Part shown: positions 45,309-55,700 of the stretch, piece by piece
How the letters are laid out: every line of letters begins with the position of its first letter
How positions within the stretch are numbered: position 1 is the stretch's first letter
Assembly (NCBI RefSeq): GCF_000315625.1
Contig: NW_005434666.1
Span: forward strand, 334,063 to 398,062
Direction: 5' to 3'
Length of the DNA: 64,000 bases
From: Guillardia theta CCMP2712
Lineage: Eukaryota > Cryptophyceae > Pyrenomonadales > Geminigeraceae
Notes under the pieces: generated by a model
Databases searched by the model: none
The model's input: the letters and a program-made list of their open reading frames with translations, nothing else
Told to the model about the DNA's origin: nothing
Position numbers and translations under genes: made by a program

Positions 45309-46334
45309 ATGTTGCCGCCGCCGTCGCTCGTTCGCTATGAGGAGCCCACGATGGCAGAAACGCCTCTTGAGGGGAAGAAGCCCAATGCACAGAACTCTAC
45401 GACTGAAGATATCTTGAACTCTATTCTCCCCCCAAGGTATCCCCTGCCAAAGTTTCCTTGCCCCACCTTCGCTTGTCCCTGATCAACGCTTCCAGGGAGT
45501 GGAATGACGATGGGAAGCATTACATTCAGTACGTGTCTAGCACGCCGGCAACTCGTTTGGATGTCATAAACTTGCAGGTCTGTACTCTATTGACGCTCAA
45601 TCGCATCCCCTGACTCGGTGTTGCTCAGGAGGAGTTGGACAAGAGATTGCAGCAGCGCCAAGCGCGCGAAACAGGAATCTGCCCAGTCCGCGAAGAACTC
45701 TATAGTCAAACCTTCGATGAACTTATCAGACAGGTGAGTCTTGTCGCTACACTGAGCACAGGTAACCTTTCCTCAGGTCACCATTAATTGTGCCGAGCGC
45801 GGTTTGCTGCTATTACGCGTGCGAGACGAGATTCGCATGACGATCGCGGCCTATCAGACCCTTTATGAGAGCAGGTGGGTGTTGAAATACAACATCAAAT
45901 AGTGCTGTTGAACTAGCAAAAGTCGAAGGCATTGCCTGATGATTTTCTGCAGCGTTGCATTTGGAATGAGAAAGGCGCTACAAGCTGAACAAGGCAAGTC
46001 GGACCTGGAGAACAGGATAGTGCAGCTGGAGAGCGAGAAGAAGGATTTAGAGAGACAAATCCAGGATCTGAAGGTTGTCATGCAACACTGCTATTGAGCT
46101 CATTCTGATTCACAATCTTCCACGGCTTTCAGGCGAAATGTGAGGCGATAGAGAAGAGAGAGAGCGAGAGGCGACAGGTTCGTACATGCTTCTACATGGC
46201 AGAGGCTGATTTGATGACAGCTCGACGAGAAGAAGCATGCTGAAGAGGTCCAATTCTTGCGGAGATCCAATCAGCAACTCAAACAACAGCTGGAGAGCAT
46301 ATTGACCTCAAGCGCAGCCAACGCCAAGAAGTAG
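45309..46334 (+). CDS. DNALI1: Axonemal dynein light intermediate chain p28 (inner arm)
   Basis: The first exon is 45309-45436 (phase 2). It encodes PSLVRYEEP and TTEDILNSILPPR. The next starts at 45496 with EWNDDGKHYIQYVSSTPATR and LDVINLQ. Later exons give EELDKRLQQRQARETGICPV, ELYSQTFDELIRQ, VTINCAERGLLLLRVRDEIR and MTIAAYQTLYES. The last ones give SVAFGMRKALQAEQ and a C-terminal coiled coil ending SNQQLKQQLESIL, with TAG at 46332-46334. The order and spacing match DNALI1/p28, which binds heavy chains of single-headed inner-arm dyneins in cilia and flagella. Length (about 240-250 residues) is normal. Introns are about 45-65 bp. It shows that the organism builds a motile axoneme. Confidence 0.95.
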
Positions 46335-46622
46335 ATTGGTCGTGTGACTGCTCCTTAATATGCCTCTGGTTTATAATTCTGGATCGCAACGCTGATAGTC
46401 CTTGCACACTGTAAAGAAGCAGATCTTGGCCTGTTAAATTTTTTAATGCATTATTCAAGCGAGAGATTGTTCGTAAAAATAGTAAGCTACAGAATGATGT
46501 CTGTTTCGAGCTTGATACACGGTTACTGTTGCAACGTGACATGGAGGAACCGTAGACCAAGCTCTCAGGGATGTAGTTCATCAAAGCGAGTTGTAAGTAG
46601 TAAGCAGGTATTACGCAAATCC

Positions 46623-47051
46623 TCACACATCCAACCTGTTCTTCCGATTCGAGGATTTGCCCTCATCGTTGAAGATCCTCCAGGCAAACAATGCGGCCAT
46701 GACCAAGCATGCAACACATGGGACCCACATGCTTTCGTTGTAAATCTGGTGTTGTATATCAAGAAACAACTTCACGGCTGCAACCATGTTTGCCATGACA
46801 AAGAACCTCGCAATCACTAAGCGAGATGCCTGCTCCTTGATGAATCCAGCGGACAGAGCAAGGTAGGACGTTGCAAGGAGAAAGCATCCCAGCAAGGTGA
46901 AGATGGATGTACTAAATCCGCATCCAGCTAATTTCTCACACTTTCTAACTGTCCTGTCGGTTACGATATCACGGACAAAATCTGCGCTGAAGAGCAGCGA
47001 GATTCCACTTAACGACAGGATACAGCCTTGTCCCCAAAAGATCTCACGCAT
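46623..47051 (-). CDS. Small four-helix membrane protein, unrecognised
   Basis: An uninterrupted frame of 142 codons runs from ATG 47051 (MREIFWGQGCILSLSG). An in-frame upstream ATG at 47213 would add 54 residues. Four hydrophobic segments are visible: CILSLSGISLLF, IFTLLGCFLLATSYLALSAG, ARFFVMANMVAAVKLFL and WVPCVACLVMAALFAWRIF. The C-terminus is basic (GKSSNRKNRLDV). The layout is like small DUF-type or TMEM-type membrane proteins, but no family motif is evident. The gene ends 288 bp from DNALI1 and its start faces the next gene. Confidence 0.65.
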   Translation of the reverse strand: MREIFWGQGCILSLSGISLLFSADFVRDIVTDRTVRKCEKLAGCGFSTSIFTLLGCFLLATSYLALSAGFIKEQASRLVIARFFVMANMVAAVKLFLDIQHQIYNESMWVPCVACLVMAALFAWRIFNDEGKSSNRKNRLDV

Positions 47052-47319
47052 CGGAGAGACAGGGTTTCGTATCTTACTCGTGTTAATCCTTAGCTTTGGG
47101 AAGAAGAGGCAGAATGTGGCGTTGGACCAAGGGGACACTCTCGAGAAGAACCACGGAGAAATGCTTTGATGGCGGGAGGCGCAGAAGAAGAGCAGCCAAG
47201 TGATTCTTCTCACAACTCAAGGAGGGAGGAGAGAGGTGATCAGTCAGGAATGAACGGAGAGAACCCGTAGACGGGGCGGGAGGGGCGGGAGGGGCGGGAG
47301 CAGGGGAAAGGGAGGAGGA
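47052..47319. promoter_or_regulatory. Divergent gap with a GGGGCGGGA repeat
   Basis: A short spacer holds three units of GGGGCGGGA (about 47274-47300), resembling GC-box-type words. The exact 5' end of the downstream gene is unknown, so this block could be partly transcribed. Confidence 0.35.
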
Positions 47320-48333
47320 GCTGTTGACGACAAAGGGAAAGCGATCCTTGTGACGCAACATGTGCCCTCATCCCCTAACAATTCGGACGGGCTGGATGAG
47401 GGGCCCAGTGAGGTGGCAAAGGCGGAATTGAGCGGGGACGAGGTCCCCGTGCGAAGAGGCAGAGGACGACTCCTGACAGACATGCTCTCCAAGGTAAGGA
47501 GGCGAGGACGACAGCTGGTCATGGCGCGTGCGAGCGAGACGCTTCCTGTTGCCTTCTGCCGCTTTTTCATGCTGAATCTGGATGCCTTCGAACCCATGCA
47601 TCTGTCCTCTCGCTCCCTCTCACAGTTGCCTCCACATGCCGTTCCTCGTTGACCCCCTCTCCTCGCTATGCCGTGGTGTCGGCTGATGATTTTTCGTATC
47701 CTCGTTGGCAATATCGACTCTTCCTCGATGCCTCCGTATCTTATGTTTTGGCCATGTTGATATCTAATGTCTGGTTCTATCTTCCATCTCCCATCTCAAA
47801 CCATGGTTCGTTCGTGCTGATTGTGATTCGGTAGAAGTCAACCAACTCATTGTAGATACCTGATATTGCTACTGCTTTCTCTCAACACCTGACTGATCCG
47901 CCTCATCTTCTTGATCCTGTAAATCTATGCCCCTCTTCCATGAACACTTGGTGATGATACCCTCAAAGTTCGGCTTATTTTTCATTCCGGCGTGCTTCGT
48001 TAAATCCTATTTTTGACATGGCAACTGCAGCTTGAGACTGTAGCTGCATTCTTAGCTGGCCACCATGCTGGAGACACCGGTCCTGGTGGATCCTCCAAGG
48101 TGAACATCGAGCGCTGTCCCTCCCTTCTCCTTCGTGCTGCATCGTGAATCAATGAACTCAGGGACCCTGCGCTATTGCCGGCATGTTCGGATGCGCTCCT
48201 GCCGCTGCTTCGGAGGAATACGGATCTGTGCGTCTTTCTGATGAGTCTCGTCTTTTCTTGACACCCTTTGCAGCCCTGGTACCCTGCTGACGAGGGCGGC
48301 ATTGCTCCATGGCCCACCACCATGTCCTCGTAA
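47320..48333 (+). CDS. Unrecognised small protein, start uncertain
   Basis: An exon from about 47320 to 47491 reads AVDDKGKAILVTQHVPSSPN and then RGRGRLLTDMLSK before a GTAAGG donor. Three short downstream exons splice in frame. LETVAAFLAGHHAGDTGPGG runs about 48031-48101. GPCAIAGMFGCAPAAASEEY runs about 48161-48227. PWYPADEGGIAPWPTTMSS stops at TAA 48331-48333. One or more exons may lie in 47500-48030. No initiator ATG is seen in the first exon, so a 5' exon is missing from my model. The Gly/Ala-rich C-terminus is not a known family to me. Confidence 0.4.
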
Positions 48334-48527
48334 ACTCGTCGAGGACCGGCAAGACAACCTCCAACTTACGCTCGTCGTGAATTTGTGCGATTAAAAGGAT
48401 GAAATTTTGACAGCCACAGCCTAACAGTTGGCATTTGGTTGATCTTAATTGAGTGTGGCTGCATGTTTCATGTTTCATCCTTGATTTCACAGGATCGTGA
48501 TTTGGAAATTTATTTTTCAACTTGTGA

Positions 48528-51140
48528 TCACTCGACAGGAGATGTCACAGATAGCATGAAAGTTCTTTCCATGCAAGGATCCAAACCTTGCTTTCCTCTC
48601 ACTCTCGTCTTCAGGCCCACGAGAATCTGAGGGTCAACGAACCTTCCGTTACAAACCTCAGTTGTTCCGATGCACTTCCATCCAGCAGGGAAACCAAACT
48701 TCCTTTCCACGTCTTCGCTGCGAGCAAGGCTGTTTCTCCGAGCTCGTTCTGGAGGAAGTTGACGCTCGGAGATGGTGGACGCGCTCTGACGCCTTCCCTG
48801 ATTTTCGTTTGGCTCCTTGTGGAACAGATTAGTGACTGAATGACAAGCACCACTGCTGATATATCCCAGGCCCTGCATGAACTTGTCGCTGATGTGAACT
48901 GCATTGCAGACGGCCGTTTGTTCCAGTAGCTCAACGTCTCTCATTGTTTGCCCCATCACATGAAATCTTGATTGGATTCTTCCGATAACACCAGATGCTA
49001 CGATTCCAACTGATATTCCGATTCGACAAGTCAAGTTTTGTTTCGAACGTTTCCTTTCAGAAAGGATTGATTGAATCATCAGCGACGCCAGATTCAGCAT
49101 ATCTCCGCACGTCTTCCTCGTTTTTGCCTGCATGAACCAATCGTGGTCACAAGGAAGCCAACCTGCAACAACATAGGCATCTCCAATGGTGTCCACTTTG
49201 AATAATCGCTTTTGCATCACTGCTTCATCAAACGTTGAAAATAAGCGATGAATGAGACCAGCCAGCTCGAGTGGGTTGATCTCTTGAGACATCTTGGTAA
49301 AGTTGCATATATCCAGCTGTAGAACTACAGCTCTCTCCATTACACAGGGCATCTTGATCGAGCTGCGGATCATCTGTTGCGCTATGTTTTCAGGCATCAG
49401 GTCAGTCAGTACTTCGCAAACGCGACCATACTCAGAGACCATCAACCGGTAGAATTTCATCCTAGCGCTTGCACGGTATCTCAGGGGCCTCGATTCAAGG
49501 AACGTCACCACAAAAGCAGAAAACCCCGCAAGGAGCAACGAAGAAGCATTGACAATTGATTCAGCCACGAGATACGACGGCACGTGCATTATGAGGATCA
49601 TGGTCACCATGTACATCCCGTACTTGACTGAAATCAAGGAGCAATGCAGGTGCAGGGTGACGATCCCCAAACCGATGATCATCACCCAGACTCTGAAACC
49701 GAACCAGAACCTAGAGATCCACAACACAAAAAGTATCAAACCTTTCTTGACGGAGTATCGCAGTAAATACTTTCGTCGAATCTGTGATTCTCGGAAGACT
49801 TTCCACCATAATATGAAAGTGTAGGCTGCTATCGTTGCGCCGTGTATGGAGAATAAAAAATAATATAGGTAGCGATTTGTTGAACTTGGAGCCAACGTGA
49901 GATGGATCCAAATTGCTACCATTGCAATAAAGTGAAGTATCCTTGCCCTGAGGATGGAATTTCGATGATCTTGCCCTTGTTCCAGGAGAAGTTCCGTCTC
50001 GGTATTTGGATCAGTGAGAAGCTCGACAAATTCATCAAGCTGACTGTCCCTCATCTTCTGAATAACAGGACTATTCGAAGCCATCTGGCCAATGTCAAAC
50101 TTGGTGAGAAGATCCAATCGTGTCTTTGAGTCAATTCTGCGAAAATTGAGCGTTCCACTAGGTCTTTCTCCATCATCAACCACCTGAATTTCAAAAACCT
50201 CCATGATACCTTTACCCTTGATTGATTTTTCACCACATGACTTGAAGCTAATCGAGTTCTTATCTACACTTTTGACCTGCTCCACAACCTCCTGCGTGCA
50301 TAATATCTGATTGGGTTCTGCGTATTTGCACATCCTTGCTGCTGTATTTGTCGTGTCACCATACACACAATAGAAAGCCCTATGAATCCCAATCACAGCG
50401 CCGGCAGCATCCCCGCAATGAATTCCAATCTTCAGATTGAGCTGGTGCTCCTCCACCTTGTAAGTACGCGTGATGTCACGCAATTCATTGGCCAACCGCG
50501 CGAGGCTGGCAACATACTCAGAAGGATAAGGCTTGCATTGCTCACTTTCATCAAAAGGCCGAGCGGCACGTGGGCAGGTAATGATGTACCAATCAGCCAC
50601 ATGCTGATATTTGTGCATTCCGTGCCTTTCCACTGCATCGTCAAACTTCTCAAAGATGTTGTCCAGCAACTCAAAGGCTTCCAGAGAAGTCCTGGACTTG
50701 AGAACGTCTTGCGGTTCAAGAGAACAGAACATAATGCTGCAATACGGTATCGAGATACCCAGGAACTCTTTGGGGTCGTGATGACGGGCAAGTTTTTCCA
50801 ACACATTTTCTGGTATTAGTCTGTGCACCAGCTTTCGACTCGCTTCTGCGGTGAGAACAGTCTTCTTAGCTAGATCATATTCTTTCAGCTCCAATTTGGG
50901 GAAATAAACACAGTAAAGAAACGAAGCAAGGACAAAAAAAAATTGCAATGAAACAGAAGTTACAAGAGTATATGAGGTATCCGATGGAATAATAATGGCT
51001 GTACAGAAAGAAATAAAGAAAACAAGAACAAATCGCCACGAGCTCGGATTTGCCAGTTGCGCAAAATCCCACACTTCTACAGGAAGTGATTCAAGTTTGA
51101 AAAAGGAGCTCATATTCCTTTGAGAACTCATGAAGCTCAT
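48528..51140 (-). CDS. Membrane class III nucleotidyl cyclase with two catalytic domains
   Basis: This is an intronless frame of 870 codons. Two N-terminal membrane helices (about residues 36-80) precede a first cyclase domain (about 130-320). Five or six more helices span about 398-550, and a second cyclase domain covers about 600-760. The tail is Ser/Arg-rich. Domain 1 has the transition-state Asn265 and Arg269 in CVYGDTTNTAARM, but the first metal Asp is Ser140 (MFCSLEP). Domain 2 has both metal Asp residues (LQLDICNFT 610, TIGDAYVV 654), but Asn/Arg are replaced (GQTMRDVELLE). The two domains thus complement each other in one active site, with the opposite order to mammalian adenylyl cyclases. 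The purine-selecting positions in domain 1 appear to be Gln179 and Cys258; Cys is usual in guanylyl cyclases. The product is cAMP or cGMP, undecided. Confidence 0.9.
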   Translation of the reverse strand: MSFMSSQRNMSSFFKLESLPVEVWDFAQLANPSSWRFVLVFFISFCTAIIIPSDTSYTLVTSVSLQFFFVLASFLYCVYFPKLELKEYDLAKKTVLTAEASRKLVHRLIPENVLEKLARHHDPKEFLGISIPYCSIMFCSLEPQDVLKSRTSLEAFELLDNIFEKFDDAVERHGMHKYQHVADWYIITCPRAARPFDESEQCKPYPSEYVASLARLANELRDITRTYKVEEHQLNLKIGIHCGDAAGAVIGIHRAFYCVYGDTTNTAARMCKYAEPNQILCTQEVVEQVKSVDKNSISFKSCGEKSIKGKGIMEVFEIQVVDDGERPSGTLNFRRIDSKTRLDLLTKFDIGQMASNSPVIQKMRDSQLDEFVELLTDPNTETELLLEQGQDHRNSILRARILHFIAMVAIWIHLTLAPSSTNRYLYYFLFSIHGATIAAYTFILWWKVFRESQIRRKYLLRYSVKKGLILFVLWISRFWFGFRVWVMIIGLGIVTLHLHCSLISVKYGMYMVTMILIMHVPSYLVAESIVNASSLLLAGFSAFVVTFLESRPLRYRASARMKFYRLMVSEYGRVCEVLTDLMPENIAQQMIRSSIKMPCVMERAVVLQLDICNFTKMSQEINPLELAGLIHRLFSTFDEAVMQKRLFKVDTIGDAYVVAGWLPCDHDWFMQAKTRKTCGDMLNLASLMIQSILSERKRSKQNLTCRIGISVGIVASGVIGRIQSRFHVMGQTMRDVELLEQTAVCNAVHISDKFMQGLGYISSGACHSVTNLFHKEPNENQGRRQSASTISERQLPPERARRNSLARSEDVERKFGFPAGWKCIGTTEVCNGRFVDPQILVGLKTRVRGKQGLDPCMERTFMLSVTSPVE

Positions 51141-52734
51141 TCAACCCTCATCGTCGCTTGAAATTTGCAAACACATCTCAGAAAAATGCCCCGCCCAACT
51201 GGAACTCTGCTTAAAACAACGTCAATGTTTACACACTGTCTTTCTTCCCACAAATTCTACGGAAAACCTGATTGACACAACGCTGCTATTCAAGCGTCCA
51301 TTTCAAGTTCATGCTTTTGTCCGCAGAATTATATTGCATCTTCCTGTGAAATCTAAGGATCCCTATGCAATTGTAGTGCCAAATGATGTTTCCATCCTGC
51401 CGCGTCTCTCAACTTTAACTAATTAACGCTTTGCAATCAATCCTGACATCAACCTTCAATTCTATTCAATGTATTTCCTAAATTTTGTCCCATTTATCTG
51501 ATCCTGACAGTCCCTTCCCCTTCCCCACCCTCTTCCGGCCCTTGCTCTGCCATTCCTTGTTCTTTCATCAAGTTTGCCCTTTTGAGCTTCTGCCCCTGTA
51601 CATGCTCTTCCTGCTTCTTGACAACCTGAATTTCCTCCAGCTGTTATACAACTAAGTTCCTTCACTCTTCTTGTCCCTTCCCATCCCCCTTCCCTTCAGG
51701 TTTGTCCTCTGCCCCCCTCCCCCCCTCCCCTTCCCCTCTTTTCCTTTCTCCCTCCTCTGCGCCCCCTGCAGCAACAATCATCGTGGCAACCGAGAACTTT
51801 CACTCAACATCCTTTTACGACTTTCAGTTATAAAAAAGATCCATTGGTACAATTCAAAAATTATTCATACAAAAAGTTGTAATAATGTCGTACAAATTGG
51901 TTTACTCATCTGTCACACATCCCTAGCGTCTGACCATCGATTGAGCTGCTGCGAGTTCTTCCCCCATAACTAAAACGTTTACTCACCTGCGACCAGAAAC
52001 GTTTTACTCAATACAGGCAAATCGACTTGGGATAGGAACAAAACTTTACTCAATATTCATTATCAATACAAATAATGGGGGATACGTGTGGTACGGGCAC
52101 GGGCCCTTCTTTACACGCCATCTGAAAAACTATTATAAGTCTGTTGAGTAATAAACCTTTCCAACAGGAGTCACGTGACTCTCAGGTGTTGCTCCGTTAC
52201 AATACGTTTCATTGCCGTTATCTTTTGCAACGCATCCCTTACCTCCCTCGAGTGCATGGCAGGTCAGCATCTCGTTTTATGCCTCCTGTCTCGATGACGT
52301 TTCCATCTCCTCCCCTTCCTCCCTCCCCTCCTCCCTCCCTCCCTCCTCCCTCCCTCCCTCCCTCTCTTCCCCCTCTCCTATGATACCTCCCTCCCTCCCT
52401 CTCTTCCCTCTCTCCTATGATGCCCTCCCTCCCCTCCCTCCCTCCCTCCCTCCTATGATACCCTCTCTCCCTCCCTCGCTTTCTCCCCTCCTCCGCCTAC
52501 AGCATCTCTTCCCTCCCTCTCTTCCCTCACTCATCTACAGCAACTCTTCCCTTGCTCTCTCCCCTCCTCCACGTACAGCTTCTTTCCCCTCTCTCCCTGC
52601 CTAAACCTTGCAGCCGTGACCCATTCTTGTGTAAGCCCTCTTCTGGAACACCTTGTGACCCCACTTGGATGACACCTGACATGTGCAGATTCCAGCCTTG
52701 GGTGAACAGATTGCCAAGACACAGGAAGAAAGCA
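51141..52734. promoter_or_regulatory. Divergent intergenic region with a (CCCT)n tract
   Basis: This spacer is 1.6 kb. Pyrimidine-rich DNA lies at 51665-51760, and AT-richer DNA at 51790-52150. A long CCCTCCCT/CTTCCCTC pyrimidine tract at about 52305-52560 lies just upstream of the Lgl/tomosyn start. The reading frame of the downstream gene stays open back to 52552. The ATG at 52735 is preferred because the preceding codons are low-complexity. Confidence 0.45.
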
Positions 52735-55700
52735 ATGAGCGGCTCATGGCTAAAGTCCGTATTCAAATCGAAGTCGTCCAAGAAGTCCAAGAAGGAGGAA
52801 ACCATCGCACATGCTCTGCCGGACTCCGAACTTCAACAGGAAGACTGCAAGTACAGGGAGGTCATGAGTCATGGCATTCCGCCCACGTCTTGCACGATCG
52901 CCTACGACCACCTCTTGGGTCTCCTTGCCCTCGGCACGCTGGACGGGAAAGTGAAAGTTCTCGGGTCGTTGGGAGTAGAAAGGACGCTAATGTCCCCCCA
53001 CCTGTCTCGAGTGACTTGCCTTGAGTTTGCGGCTGGCAAGGGTCAGCTGGCAGTCGGAACGGACTTTCCTTCCCTGCTCGTGTGGAACCTGAGCCAGACA
53101 GAATCTGGGGAACAAGAGTTGACCAACATCAGAGTCTTGCACGCGATCAACTCGATAAGATGGATCCCAGGAACAGACTGCTTCTGCATGAGCACGAGCG
53201 GGGCGGAGGTCAGGTTCTTCAGGATAGGAAATGAGAGTCTATCCAAGCACAAGGTGACTGCAGAGGAGCTTCAGCTCTCTGGCAAGGACACGCATGAGAT
53301 CACTAGCGCAGAGCCTTCTACGGAGCACCATCAGGTCCTGGTGGGAGCCAAGGCAGGTCACTTGCTACTCTGGGACTCACGCAGCAGCTCGATAGCACGG
53401 CGATACATGGGCGCGGCGATCGGCTCGGAGCTGGTGCATGCGGGTTACACTTCGAGTTGCAAGTATGTAGTTGCAACCTATGCCAATGCAACAATGCAAA
53501 TTTGGCTTGCGGAGAAGGAGAAGAATGTGCTAACACAAGTGAAGCTGGTCGAGGGCGTGACCTCGGACTTCGAGAGCTCCTTCCTTGGAATGAGCTCCAT
53601 GATAATCGACACGGCGAAATCTAAGAAGGGCAAGGACGAGCCCGATGAGGCGTTATTCGTCTTCTACCTCAAGGATGGGAAGTTTTGCACGACTTGCTTC
53701 CAGGGGACGAACCTGAAAGACAGGGTGGAACTCTCCTGTGATGATGAGCAAGAGGGGGAAGGAATCCAGGCAGTAATCCCTGCTTTCCGGGAGCGTGAAG
53801 AGGCCCAGCATGCAAGGCGCTACTTTCTACGGCTTCACTACGGAGGTTTGGTGGACTTCCTGCAGATGTCTCCCGAGGACTCTCCCACAAGTTTGAGGAG
53901 GAGAAATCTCCCGCAGGTGTTGAGGTCGAACTCCCCACTGTGCATGGCCATGACAACCCTCGTTCCCATCGAAATCGCCAGCCGACTCATCATCGACCTG
54001 TCGGAGTCTCCTGAGGAGGAGGAGGAGTTGGAGACTTATCTGGAGGAAGTTTACAGCCCTCTTTGGGGAGGGAGGAGGCCGGAGCCTCCGCTCACTCTCC
54101 CTGTCCCCTGCCTGCTCGTCACCTGCCACACGGGCGGTCGAGTCTGCCTGTGGAACGTCAGGACGGAGTCGCTCTTGCGTGTACGAGGAGTTCCAGCTCA
54201 GCGAGAGACGAGCGATGAGATCTTGATGTCGAGCCTGATTGTCGATCAATGGCAAAAGGGAAGCGAAGAGGCAGCGGCAGCAGCGGCAAGGGGGGGGGAA
54301 GGAGGAGGAGGAGGAGGAGGAGGAGGAGATGGCAATGAGACTCCTGGCCTCCTTCTCCTGCTTGCATGCAGCGATCACGTCGAGCTATTGCGGTTTTGTG
54401 ACCTGGATGATTTCAAGACATTCAGGAGGAGGAGAAAATTGCTTCCTGCTCGTGTGTTGGCGAAGCCAGGTCACGACGAACCGAGGAAGGACGCGAACAT
54501 GCTGAGAGCTGAGATCAAATACACCTTTGACGAGCAGGACGCACCCCAGATGGTGAGTGAGGAAGACCGTGTGGTAGCTTCGCCCGATGAAGTAGAGGAG
54601 GAGCAAGAGATCAGTGCTGAGCAGGACTCTGAGATCGAGGACGAGGAGGAAGCTTCTTCAGATCCCACAAGCACGTCCAAGGAGCTGCAGGAAGGGGTTG
54701 TAGATGCCTCTGAGGAGACAGGAGGGGGTGCCGATCCGGACCTTCCTCCTTCACGGGCTCTTCCTCCCATTCCAACCAAGACCGCAGCTGTTGCAGGGCA
54801 GGAGGAGAATGAACAGGAAGACAAAGACTATGGCAAGGAGGAGCTGAAAGAGCATCAGAATGAGCATGTTCGCCATGAACAGGAGGAGCAGGAGGAGCAG
54901 GAGGAGGCATCCGAGCATACGTACAGCAAGGGCTTCATTCCTGTCCTCTCAGTCAGCATGCAAAACTCGTCAGACAGCAGCAATGGCAGCAGCAGCATGC
55001 GGGTTCGCTGCGCCGTGTACGTCCCCGCATGCCGGATGCTGCTGAGCGGCTGGAGCAACGGCTGCATGACCTTCACCAGCAGGCGGCCTGAGCACTCTGC
55101 TGAAGTTCTCGACACCTCCTGCTTGACTGCTAAGGGCAGCGGGATCTCCGCCATGGCGGCTGGGTGGGTGGCGATGAGGGACAAGTCTCCTCCCCTTCTG
55201 ACCCTCTTCGCTGCCGTCGACTCAGCTGAAATCTTCTGCTTCCACCTGCCGTCGGCCGCTGAGCTGCCCATGAGAATCTCAGCGGCGGGGATGGGAGGGT
55301 CTCCTGCCGTGTTCCTCGCAGGGCTGGACGAGAATGGGACCCTGGTTCCCTCCTCCTCTCCCCGCCCTTGCCGCTTCCTCCTCGCCGTCTCCTCGCACGC
55401 CATCAGGATCTTCAACCTGCCCCTCGACGTACGAGGCTCCCTTCCTCTACAGCAGCAGCAGACCGACATGAACATTAGCGGTGCTGCGGTGCTGCAGCAC
55501 AACGGGGAGAGCGTCCTGTGCTGCTGGGACGGGAGCGGAGAGGTAAGGATTCACTCTCTCCTTCTGCTGCGGAACCTGGGGAGGATCAAGCTACAGGAGC
55601 ACCACTCCCTCCTCCGCCCCAACGCCCTGCAGACGATGGCGGTGGGCCAGGATGGGAGAGTCTTCGTGTCTGCTCCCTTCGGAGGAGGAGATTCGTGGAA

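Noticed and set aside
52552-52734. N-terminal extension of the Lgl/tomosyn frame
   Set aside because: It is Pro/Ser/Leu-rich and derives from the adjacent pyrimidine tract. The family-like sequence and a good ATG start at 52735.
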